Assembly (NCBI RefSeq): GCF_900167075.1
Contig: NZ_FUWH01000004.1
Span: 248,001 to 312,000, forward strand
Direction of reading: 5' to 3'
Source: Sediminibacterium ginsengisoli
GTDB taxonomy: Bacteria; Bacteroidota; Bacteroidia; Chitinophagales; Chitinophagaceae
Length of the DNA: 64,000 nt
The position numbers and the translations under genes are program-made. Shown here piece after piece: positions 7,979-14,157 of this stretch; position 1 is the first letter of the stretch; the number at the start of each line of letters is the position of its first letter. The notes under the pieces were generated by a model. It had not been told where the DNA came from. It did no database searches and saw only the letters and a list, made by a program, of their open reading frames with translations.

Positions 7979-8554
7979 ATGAAGCAACCGAGATATACTG
8001 TAAAAATGGGCGCATTTATGGATGGCTTATATGGGGCTGTGATAGCTGTCGGTCTGATAAATTACGTTAAGGATATTGCGACACAGGACACTCCGGTGGA
8101 TTTGGCGGACGCTTTTAGATGGTCTTCCCTGTTCCATCTGTTGTTTACGCTTATAACGATAACAATCGTCTCCCACGACTGGCTTGCATACAAACGTGCG
8201 GACGCGGAGGAGGAACGGCGGCTCATCCATCATTTCCCGAATATTCTCGCGCTATTCTTCATTGCACAGATGTTCAATTCCACGACGTTTGAGCTGTTGC
8301 CATTTTGGTATTTCTTCGGCACATGGTATGTCCTTTGTTCCGTAGTCAACAGTATCTTCTCAAAGGCACAACGCCACGTCTACCTTCGATATGTAATCTA
8401 TCTATTGATTTGTGGAATCGCAATTTGGCTGTTCTATTTCGAGAAATGCTCGCTTGCATGGGCATACGGATTTCTGATCGTCTCAACCGCCATCATATTT
8501 TATACGTGGGATATTACTGATAAAGAGCGGACTAAAAAGAACCCAGCAGCTTAG
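7979..8554 (+). CDS. Multi-pass membrane protein downstream of the ATPase-nuclease, unknown
   Basis: About 191 aa from ATG 7979 (a TTG two codons upstream is the alternative start). Roughly five hydrophobic helices are visible: GAFMDGLYGAVIAVGLINY, FHLLFTLITITIVSH, FPNILALFFIAQMF, LLPFWYFFGTWYVLCSVV, and YVIYLLICGIAIWLFYF with LAWAYGFLIVSTAIIFYTW. It follows the 980-aa ATPase gene by 17 bases with no terminator, so they form one operon. It resembles small integral-membrane proteins of unknown function; a membrane port or anchor for the pump is a guess. It ends 4 bases into the convergent XRE gene. Confidence 0.72.
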   Translation: MKQPRYTVKMGAFMDGLYGAVIAVGLINYVKDIATQDTPVDLADAFRWSSLFHLLFTLITITIVSHDWLAYKRADAEEERRLIHHFPNILALFFIAQMFNSTTFELLPFWYFFGTWYVLCSVVNSIFSKAQRHVYLRYVIYLLICGIAIWLFYFEKCSLAWAYGFLIVSTAIIFYTWDITDKERTKKNPAA

Positions 8555-8778
8555 ACATCATGCAATAGTTGCTCTAACGAGAGTTCAAACGCCTCGGCAA
8601 GCGCATGAAGCGTACTGATTGTGGTGTTTATCTTTCCGCCCTCGATGCGATAAATCTGCGTTTTCTCCACATCGCAGGCTATGGCAAGATCATCCTGAGA
8701 CATGCCGCGCTCTTGCCGCAACTGCTTGATTCGCAGCCCAAACTTGCGTAACACCTCCTCATTCCTGATCTTATTCAT
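8551..8778 (-). CDS. XRE-family transcriptional regulator
   Basis: 75-aa protein, essentially one Cro/C1-type helix-turn-helix: FGLRIKQLRQERGMSQDDLAIACDVEKTQIYRIEGGKINTT, with the recognition-helix region around TQIYRIEGG and a short helical tail. ATG at 8778 gives the standard length; the frame remains open upstream, but those codons cross the promoter and the operator palindrome at 8811-8830. It is divergent from the HpaA-like lipoprotein gene at 8874, and the palindrome between them is the obvious binding site. It probably represses itself and/or the lipoprotein gene (inference). Confidence 0.85.
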   Translation of the reverse strand: MNKIRNEEVLRKFGLRIKQLRQERGMSQDDLAIACDVEKTQIYRIEGGKINTTISTLHALAEAFELSLEQLLHDV

Positions 8779-8810
8779 CACCACAAAATGAGGTATCTGC
8801 AAAAAATATA

Positions 8811-8830
8811 TGACTGCATACATGCAGTCA
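8811..8830. promoter_or_regulatory. Perfect operator palindrome between XRE regulator and lipoprotein gene
   Basis: TGACTGCATACATGCAGTCA is a 9-bp perfect inverted repeat with an AC centre. It lies 33 bases before the regulator start and 44 bases before the lipoprotein start, where an autoregulatory XRE operator is expected. No T-tail follows, so it is not a terminator. Confidence 0.75.
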
Positions 8831-8873
8831 ATAAGAAATTTCCTGTACCTTCCTTTCAATCAAACCTACGTTT

Positions 8874-9647
8874 ATGAAATCCTGCCATGCACGGAGCAGT
8901 ACGCTCCGTATCTTCTTGACGGTATGCGTGAGTGCGGTATTTAGCTGTAGCGCACCCAAGCAAACAACAATCTCTCTCCAAACCTTCAACTATGATTACA
9001 AGACCGGTGCACCGACCAAACCCGGGAGCGCGAACATCTTGGTTGACCTGGTACGTCCGAACTACGCAAGTACCTTCGCATACGGGAGAACCGAGTTGTT
9101 TTCCAACTTTCGTACGCATATCGGCAGAGATATGGAAGAACTGCTCATAGACAAAGGCTTCCGCGTGAAAGGGCCGTATGACAGTTTTGACGACATGGTC
9201 TTTGATGATCGGAAGGACGCGGATATCGCCATTGATGTAGAGATCGTCCCGCAGTTCACCGCCCGAGACGGCTCATGGCATTCCTATACCAACAAGTTCA
9301 GCTTACAGGCTCCGGTCACCTATTACTACTACGAAGGGACGGTATCACTGATCGGCAAGATCAACCTGATCGGCTACGAACCGTTATCCAAAGAAAAGAT
9401 ATGGGTAAAGTCTGTACCGATTCCTGCCATTACCAATATCAACATCACGACCGCAAATAAGAAGTTCACGTCTACGACAGTCGGTAATGAGTTTTATAAC
9501 GACCCGAACGTGTATAACGCGCTCGGGAGCGCATTGAATGAGCAGTATAAAGAAATCTTCAAGAAGATCGACGTGCTGTTAGACGCACGAGAGTTTGAGA
9601 TATTGAAACCCCAAATCAAGGAACTGAAAGCAAAAAAGGGATACTGA
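8874..9647 (+). CDS. Lipoprotein resembling the HpaA (neuraminyllactose-binding haemagglutinin) family
   Basis: 257 aa with an N-terminal signal and likely lipidation cysteine (TLRIFLTVCVSAVFSCSAP). The layout recalls Helicobacter HpaA: FNYDY near the N-terminus, LVDLVRPNYAS, an EELLIDKGFRVKG helix, an acidic DDMVFDDRKDADIAI segment, and a C-terminal SALNEQYKEIFKKIDVLLDAREFEILKPQ...KELKAKKG, comparable with the end of HpaA. The similarity is from memory of motif order, so the family call is moderate. The gene is single, divergent from the XRE regulator, and lies directly downstream of the palindrome. A surface adhesin, or surface exclusion on a mobile island, is possible. Confidence 0.65.
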   Translation: MKSCHARSSTLRIFLTVCVSAVFSCSAPKQTTISLQTFNYDYKTGAPTKPGSANILVDLVRPNYASTFAYGRTELFSNFRTHIGRDMEELLIDKGFRVKGPYDSFDDMVFDDRKDADIAIDVEIVPQFTARDGSWHSYTNKFSLQAPVTYYYYEGTVSLIGKINLIGYEPLSKEKIWVKSVPIPAITNINITTANKKFTSTTVGNEFYNDPNVYNALGSALNEQYKEIFKKIDVLLDAREFEILKPQIKELKAKKGY

Positions 9648-9662
9648 TAGTTTAGCTATGTG

Positions 9663-9989
9663 TTACAAATGAGGTATCGCGGCTGATTTTTCCATTTGTT
9701 GCTTTTCCTGAATGCCGGATAAAAGTTTTTTTTGCGAGTAATCACTCATACATACACTTACGCAGATAAATGATAGGCTAGTATTTTTTGTGAGTTTCAA
9801 AATGGCTGTATCGATGGATTCAGCGTTAACGTGTTTGATTTTCTGCTGTCCGGTAACCTTGTGTATTAATACACCACGGTATACCCGCAGGGCTTTGTCT
9901 CCAGTAGATTCCGCGCTGAACTTTTCCATATCTGAATGTACAAAAACTTCGTTTGATATAAACACTTGCTCTAAGGCATTCCTTGGCAC
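9663..9989 (-). CDS. Possible small hypothetical protein
   Basis: 108-codon frame on the minus strand (MPRNALEQVFISNEVFVHSD...). The middle (GDKALRVYRGVLIHKVTGQQKIKHVNAESIDTAILKLT) looks like plausible soluble protein, but I see no domain, no clear ribosome site, and an overlapping plus-strand frame of 70 codons. It is listed because otherwise 9648-10276 would be empty. Low confidence. Confidence 0.3.
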   Translation of the reverse strand: MPRNALEQVFISNEVFVHSDMEKFSAESTGDKALRVYRGVLIHKVTGQQKIKHVNAESIDTAILKLTKNTSLSFICVSVCMSDYSQKKLLSGIQEKQQMEKSAAIPHL

Positions 9990-10276
9990 ACAGTACGTTT
10001 AAAATCAATTAATTATAATTCACGCACTTTCTCTCAACCAAAAATTATTTGGAGAATTAAAAAAATACTACCTTTATATCGGACTTAGTAGTCCAAAAGA
10101 CATAGATAAAGATTAGAACAGATATTTAGGTTTCGTTATTTTTTTTGTGATAAAGATTTGAGAGTTAGATTTTTTAAGATTCGACGGTGTAAAAAAATTA
10201 ACGAAAGCCATTCCATTATTGGGTGGCTTTCATTTTAAGAGATGGATTACAAAGCAAAAATTATAAAAATAGTTAG
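9990..10276. other. AT-rich intergenic stretch with a terminator-like hairpin
   Basis: No convincing gene. GAAAGCCA and TGGCTTTC at 10203-10231 form an 8-bp stem followed by CATTTT, a terminator-like structure 46 bases before the DUF3825 gene. Further upstream a small hairpin GGACT/AGTCC sits around 10083-10096. The rest is AT-rich and otherwise featureless. Confidence 0.4.
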
Positions 10277-11068
10277 ATGGAAATTTTTTCGTTCGCCCTT
10301 TTTACAAGGTTTGAAGATAATTTAAGGTATTTATCTTCTCTGGCAATTAATGAATCATGGGATTATTCAGATCCTAGTAAGGAACAATCGGAAGGCAACA
10401 ACTCTGCAAGATTTTCGTTCCCAATTCTCCGCAATTATTTAGAACACACCTACCAAAAATTAGACGGTGAAAAGAAAATTGTTTTCACTGCCAATAATCA
10501 GTTTGCCTGTTTCAATACTGGCTTAGTTACTAAGCACTACGAGGAAATATTCGCTTTCTTTGAGGAAAACAAATCCTTCAACAAACAGTCCCCATATTTC
10601 TTTAAAGCATTTCTGAAAGAAAGTGATCGGGAATTCTTGTCTTATTATTCGGACAATATTCCACAGAGGGCGAACTATTTTGATAAACCGGAGCGACTTC
10701 TGTTTAATCCGAAAAGCACCATTATTAAAAACATTGACCATATCCTGGACGATAACAAAATTCGTTTTCCCGAACCGTTAAAAAGTGCCTCTGACCGTGA
10801 AATCAGAAATCAACTTAACGGGGCTATCGAAGAGGTTACGAAAATGGCGAAGATTAACTACAAGTTGGGTATTCCACAATGGTATAAAGAGGAAATTCAA
10901 TTACTCCTTCCGCTGTATCTAACGAGACATGATGTTGCAGACTTAGCCCTCGTTGTTGAATACATCAACAGCACCACCTACCGTGCAGGGGCTTGTTTAA
11001 CAAAAGGAATGGCGTACAACAATGCACGGTTAATAGTCGCTCCACAAAGTAACTGGTTAAAACCCTAA
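10277..11068 (+). CDS. DUF3825 domain protein
   Basis: 263 aa. The sequence follows the DUF3825 pattern: FALFTRFEDNLRYLSSLAINESWDY at the start, PILRNYLEHTYQKLDGEKKI, NNQFACFNTGLVTKHYEEIFAFFEEN, and a C-terminal WYKEEIQLLLPLYL...ADLALVVE...YRAGACLTKGMAYNNARLI. The domain is often found with OST-HTH/LOTUS RNA-binding domains and in contexts suggesting conflict or RNA biology; here it stands alone. No signal peptide or helices, so it is cytoplasmic. It has its own terminator-like elements on both sides and no obvious operon partner. Function unknown. Confidence 0.75.
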   Translation: MEIFSFALFTRFEDNLRYLSSLAINESWDYSDPSKEQSEGNNSARFSFPILRNYLEHTYQKLDGEKKIVFTANNQFACFNTGLVTKHYEEIFAFFEENKSFNKQSPYFFKAFLKESDREFLSYYSDNIPQRANYFDKPERLLFNPKSTIIKNIDHILDDNKIRFPEPLKSASDREIRNQLNGAIEEVTKMAKINYKLGIPQWYKEEIQLLLPLYLTRHDVADLALVVEYINSTTYRAGACLTKGMAYNNARLIVAPQSNWLKP

Positions 11069-11117
11069 ATAATAAAACACATGGGATATAATTCGTCGTA
11101 CATAATGTTGACAAAAC

Positions 11118-11140
11118 GATAGCCGCTTGCGGCGGCTATC
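11118..11140. terminator. Strong hairpin after the DUF3825 gene
   Basis: GATAGCCGC / GCGGCTATC is a perfect 9-bp GC-rich stem with a 5-base loop, 50 bases after the DUF3825 stop and 30 bases before the tRNA. The downstream sequence is ATTACAT, not a T-run, so termination is plausible but not certain. Confidence 0.5.
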
Positions 11141-11169
11141 ATTACATACAATCTGAGATTCAAAAATAT

Positions 11170-11245
11170 GGGGGGCTCGTCTAACTTGCGGTGAGGACGG
11201 CCGACTTATAATCGGTTAATACGGGTTCAATCCCCGTACCCTCCA
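11170..11245 (+). tRNA. tRNA-Ile(UAU), reading AUA
   Basis: A 76-nt cloverleaf can be folded by hand. The acceptor GGGGGGC pairs with ACCCUCC (one G-U and one C-A mismatch at pair 7), with discriminator A at 11245. The D stem is GUCU/GGAC with G18-G19 present. The anticodon stem GCCGA/UCGGU has loop CUUAUAA, so the anticodon is UAU at 11207-11209. The variable loop has 4 nt, and the T stem ACGGG/CCCGU has loop UUCAAUC. No CCA is encoded. Most bacteria decode AUA with a lysidine-modified CAU anticodon, so a UAU tRNA is uncommon and suits a cargo tRNA carried by a mobile element. The acceptor mismatch leaves some doubt about function. Confidence 0.7.
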
Positions 11246-11311
11246 TTCTTTTGTGTAAAATAAACCTCTTTTGGTTTAACTGACAATTTTTTAACATAAA
11301 AAACTTTATAT

Positions 11312-11620
11312 ATGGCACTTTTTACAACGCGTGTGGAACTCCACAACGCAAAAACAAGCGAAGATTACGATACACTCCATAAGGCAATGGAAAAAGAAGG
11401 GTTTTGGCGCACTATTCAATTAAGTGGAGAAACTACGGTCTATCACTTGCCTACCGCTGAATATAATTATAGCGGCAAGGTAGAAACATCTGCGGTTTTG
11501 GAGTTAGCTAAGAAAGCTGCAACAAAAACTGGCAAGACGTTTAGTGTTCTTGTAACAAAGGCTGACGGCAGAAGGTACTGGTATAATCTGCCCGTGGTTA
11601 AGAAAGCAGTTACATCATAA
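11312..11620 (+). CDS. Small protein resembling DUF2622/GhoS-like family
   Basis: 102 aa: FTTRVELHNA near the start, LHKAMEKEGFWRTI, YHLPTAEYNYSG, then VLELAKKAATKTGKTFSVLVTKADGRRYWYNLP. This pattern is familiar from ~100-aa proteins that annotation pipelines often label DUF2622 or GhoS-like endoribonuclease antitoxin; the fold is ferredoxin-like. No partner toxin gene lies beside it, so a toxin-antitoxin role is not supported here. It is a single gene ending in a strong terminator. Confidence 0.65.
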   Translation: MALFTTRVELHNAKTSEDYDTLHKAMEKEGFWRTIQLSGETTVYHLPTAEYNYSGKVETSAVLELAKKAATKTGKTFSVLVTKADGRRYWYNLPVVKKAVTS

Positions 11621-11642
11621 CCGATGTGATTGTAGTTCTGCG

Positions 11643-11676
11643 AAACTGCTTGCTGTTAACAGCAAGCAGTTTTTTT
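11643..11676 (+). terminator. Intrinsic terminator of the DUF2622-like gene
   Basis: AAACTGCTTGCTG and CAGCAAGCAGTTT form a perfect 13-bp stem around TTAA, followed by a run of Ts. It is placed 22 bases after the stop codon. Confidence 0.9.
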
Positions 11677-11690
11677 ACCAAATACAAAAA

Positions 11691-11717
11691 GCCACCGTTA
11701 AATAACGGTGGCTTTTT
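11691..11717. terminator. Bidirectional terminator between convergent genes
   Basis: GCCACCGTTA / TAACGGTGGC form a perfect 10-bp stem around AA, with an A-run on the left and a T-run on the right, so it works for both strands. The stop codon of the minus-strand tandem-HTH gene lies within the hairpin. Confidence 0.85.
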
Positions 11718-12129
11718 CAATAACGAAAAGCACTTTTTTCATTCCTTGTGCCAATGGTACCCGTTTGTTTCGTTCCCAATTTGCAACCGTTCCTTCGTCA
11801 ACCTTCAGCAGTTTTGCAAATTTCTCATTGCTTAATCCATGTTCGTACTTATACCGCCTGATCTTCCCGCCAAACGTCTCCGTCTCGTGATGGAATGGGT
11901 AGTACCCGAGAAACGCAATGATCGCCGGATATTGGTATAGCCGAGGCTCATTCCGTCCATTTTCCCAGTAACACAGGCAGTCTTCGGACACCTGTATTGC
12001 CCGTGCTGCAGCGGCCTGCGACAGATTCAAGTCCATGCGCCGTTTCTTGATGTGTTCCCCAAGCGTTTTTGGTTTTTCGGGATAGCCTTGATAATGAGGC
12101 TTTTGCACAGTGACAACATGCTTGGACAT
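11698..12129 (-). CDS. Tandem-HTH XRE-family regulator at the island's right end
   Basis: 143 aa from ATG 12129 (MSKHVVTV). It has two helix-turn-helix units: LGEHIKKRRMDLNLSQAAAARAIQVSEDCLCYWENGRNEP (about residues 22-62) and FGGKIRRYKYEHGLSNEKFAKLLKVDEGTVANWERNKRVP (about 85-125), separated by YQYPAIIAFLGYYPF. Such two-HTH regulators are common in mobile DNA and often carry the IIAFLGY linker. A longer frame starts at 12144, but those extra codons lie in the comM remnant across the junction, so the internal ATG is the native one. It is the last gene of the island and reads inward; it may control island maintenance or excision (inference). Confidence 0.85.
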   Translation of the reverse strand: MSKHVVTVQKPHYQGYPEKPKTLGEHIKKRRMDLNLSQAAAARAIQVSEDCLCYWENGRNEPRLYQYPAIIAFLGYYPFHHETETFGGKIRRYKYEHGLSNEKFAKLLKVDEGTVANWERNKRVPLAQGMKKVLFVIEKATVI

Positions 12130-12141
12130 TATCGACAAAAC
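12130..12141. other. Island/comM right junction
   Basis: Left of about 12138 the sequence belongs to the island. From 12141 the plus strand reads CCA TGT GCC TGC GGC (P-C-A-C-G), the ComM motif normally written NPCxCG. The in-frame codon before it is AAA (Lys) instead of the conserved Asn, and residues further upstream are unrelated, so the break falls within about 12135-12141. Reading leftward on the minus strand, the island end begins TGTCGATAATGTCC, compatible with a 5'-TG transposon-type terminus. The left end is outside the window, so no target duplication can be tested. Confidence 0.7.
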
Positions 12142-12629
12142 CATGTGCCTGCGGCTTTTATAATCACCCGGACAAAGACTGTACCTGTCCGCCGGGCGCA
12201 GTACAGAAATACCTCAACAAAGTATCCGGCCCCCTGCTCGATCGCATCGACCTGCATGTGGAAGTTACTCCTGTTGCCTTCAGTGAACTCAGCAGCCGGA
12301 GCCAGGGCGAACCGTCTGAAGTTATCCGTGAACGTGTGATCAAAGCCCGGGAAATACAGGCAGAGCGATATAAATCTGTAGAAGGCATATTCGTGAATGC
12401 TCAAATGAGCAGCAAACAATTACGCGAGATCTGCCGCATCAGTAATGTGGGAGAAAATCTGTTAAAGCGCGCTATGGAAAAACTAAACCTCAGTGCGCGC
12501 GCCTACGACCGGATACTTAAAGTGAGCAGAACCATCGCCGATCTGGCAGGCAACGCAGATATACAACCCGAACATCTTGCCGAAGCCATTCATTACCGGA
12601 GCCTGGATCGGGAAGGCTGGGCGGGGTAG
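12138..12629 (+). pseudogene. comM: comM/yifB (Mg-chelatase-like ATPase) C-terminal remnant, interrupted by the island
   Basis: The frame reads PCACGFYNHPDKDCTCPPG from 12141, then YLNKVSGPLLDRIDLHVEVTPV, the diagnostic middle of ComM/YifB proteins, and continues through the conserved C-terminal domain (LNLSARAYDRILKVSRTIADLAG) to TAG at 12627-12629. About 162 of the usual ~510 residues remain; the lonN-like and Walker A/B part must lie left of the island or be lost. ComM is a hexameric branch-migration helicase used in natural transformation. Gene finders may start the remnant at 12258. comM is the known integration site of AbaR-type islands in Acinetobacter; this is an independent case in Bacteroidota. 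Confidence 0.85.
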
Positions 12630-12634
12630 TTTTT

Positions 12635-12668
12635 AACTTTTGGAAAGTTCCGAAACTTTCCAAAAGTT
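12635..12668. repeat. REP-like hairpin, left copy flanking the RAYT gene
   Basis: Perfect 15-bp inverted repeat, AACTTTTGGAAAGTT and AACTTTCCAAAAGTT, around CCGA. It begins 5 bases after the comM stop. An almost identical copy lies at 13344, on the other side of the transposase gene, differing only in the 4-base loop. Confidence 0.85.
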
Positions 12669-12700
12669 GATTCTGAAGTTGATAGGAAATAAAATCATCA

Positions 12701-13321
12701 ATGTTACATCCATCAAAGTTTTACCACATTTACAACCATGCAAATGGTGATGAAAATTTATTTCGTGAAGAAAAGAATTATTATTTTTTTCTGGAAAAAA
12801 CAAGCAAATATCTAACCGAGTATTTAAGCATATATGCCTATTGCCTTATGCCGAATCATTTTCATTTGCTCGTTAGAATACACGATGAGCAGTCAATCTG
12901 TCAAGTATTGTCAACATCCAATGCTTATAATAAAATGAGTGAAATGAACCAAGTTGATTCTATGTACAGGAAAATCAGTAAATCATTTGCAAACCTATGC
13001 AGCAGTTACACACAGTCTTACAATAAAATTTACGCCAGAAAAGGAAGTTTATTCATGCCGAATTTTAAAACAAATGATATAGAGAATGATCTTTCATTTT
13101 GTGCACTTGTTCATTATATACATGCAAATCCTGTACACCATGGATTTGTGAAAGATATCAGCGACTGGAAATTCTCATCCTTTCACGCACTTTGTTCTGA
13201 TAAGCCTACCAAACTGGAACGCAATTATGTTCTCGATATTTTTGGTAATAAACAGGCTTTTCTTAATTATCATTCCAGGCCTATCGACCGGAAATATAAA
13301 TGGCATGATTACACAGTTTAA
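12701..13321 (+). CDS. RAYT: REP-associated Y1-type transposase
   Basis: 206 aa of the IS200/IS605-related Y1 family. YHIYNHANGDENLF appears near the N-terminus, then the HUH signature LMPNHFHLLVRI at about residues 50-60, and ALVHYIHANPVHHGF with DWKFSSFHAL toward the C-terminus, the usual RAYT layout. The catalytic tyrosine is expected in the C-terminal half (SSYTQSYNKIYARKGSLF). Palindromes of the REP type sit immediately before (12635) and after (13344) the gene, as known for RAYTs, which process REP hairpins. It is a domesticated-type single-copy transposase rather than a complete insertion sequence. The context, right beside the broken comM, marks this as a recombination-prone spot. Confidence 0.9.
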   Translation: MLHPSKFYHIYNHANGDENLFREEKNYYFFLEKTSKYLTEYLSIYAYCLMPNHFHLLVRIHDEQSICQVLSTSNAYNKMSEMNQVDSMYRKISKSFANLCSSYTQSYNKIYARKGSLFMPNFKTNDIENDLSFCALVHYIHANPVHHGFVKDISDWKFSSFHALCSDKPTKLERNYVLDIFGNKQAFLNYHSRPIDRKYKWHDYTV

Positions 13322-13343
13322 TTTCAAAGAGGTTGGCAACTAT

Positions 13344-13377
13344 AACTTTTGGAAAGTTTCAGAACTTTCCAAAAGTT
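13344..13377. repeat. REP-like hairpin, right copy flanking the RAYT gene
   Basis: The same 15-bp arms as the copy at 12635 (AACTTTTGGAAAGTT / AACTTTCCAAAAGTT), with loop TCAG. It lies 22 bases after the RAYT stop and 9 bases before the end of the next, convergent gene, where it could also terminate transcription. Confidence 0.85.
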
Positions 13378-13386
13378 AAGTACATC

Positions 13387-14148
13387 TTATTTGTTCTTTA
13401 CAGGATATAACCGGGCATTTTTTTCCCAAATATCGAAAATCTCATTCTCATGCTTTGTTAGCGGCCGCATATATTGTAATTCAATTTTGAAAACACCCTT
13501 TGGGGATACTATTCGATCAATTGCAATTTCAAAAGGGCAGCCGGCGTTATAACGCTTTTCCAATGATCGCGACATGTGAAATATTGAACCTTTTTGCGCG
13601 CATGAGGTAAGTAACTGCATAATGTGACGCTGCTTCTGAACTGTAGTGGGTGAATTTTGATAGTCTTGTGAATAGAGCGCTTGTAAACGTCTGTATTTTA
13701 TATTGTTAATTATAGTGTCAGCTACCCAATGCACCGAATCGAATTTTTGTGTTTCGGCAAAAGAGTAGAAATTCCAGCTATATTTAATAGGCATCGAATC
13801 TGCTTGTTTATATTTTTTAGTAAATCTGCTTTGGGCAGAGAACTCTGGGTACTCATAAAATGACAGTGAACGGAGATCAATAAAAACCACATACAATAGT
13901 TTTTCGGTACCTGCCAGCGAACTAGTATCGGTAGAAGAAAAAGTAAAATGAGGAACTTGGAATATTACCAGACTATCACGATAATAGAATAAGCGATGTC
14001 CAGTGCTACCTGGTAAATAAGGCACATACTTGTTCGTTTTTTCATCGAATGCATCAATTGATTGCATGAGTACACCAGATGGTTTAGCCTGTCCGTTGAC
14101 GAATACCGAAACGAGTAAACAAATAATATATAATAAAATTTTATTCAT
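13387..14148 (-). CDS. Secreted hypothetical protein
   Basis: 253 aa with a Sec signal peptide (MNKILLYIICLLVSVFVNGQ, cut after GQ). The mature part has alternating beta-type segments (HRLFYYRDSLVIFQVPHF, EKLLYVVFIDLRSLSFYEYPEF) and two cysteines. I do not recognise a family; it has the feel of Bacteroidota periplasmic GLPGLI-like proteins but lacks that motif. It starts 9 bases downstream of the lipoprotein gene at 14158-15204, on the same strand, so the two form an operon. Confidence 0.75.
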   Translation of the reverse strand: MNKILLYIICLLVSVFVNGQAKPSGVLMQSIDAFDEKTNKYVPYLPGSTGHRLFYYRDSLVIFQVPHFTFSSTDTSSLAGTEKLLYVVFIDLRSLSFYEYPEFSAQSRFTKKYKQADSMPIKYSWNFYSFAETQKFDSVHWVADTIINNIKYRRLQALYSQDYQNSPTTVQKQRHIMQLLTSCAQKGSIFHMSRSLEKRYNAGCPFEIAIDRIVSPKGVFKIELQYMRPLTKHENEIFDIWEKNARLYPVKNK

Positions 14149-14157
14149 ATAATTTAT

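Noticed and set aside
11312..12129. Toxin-antitoxin pair made of the DUF2622-like gene and the HTH gene
   Set aside because: The genes are convergent and separated by two terminators, so they are not a co-transcribed pair.
1..12140. Integrase, transposase, relaxase or phage structural genes on the island
   Set aside because: I looked for these on both strands and saw none; they may lie to the left of the window.
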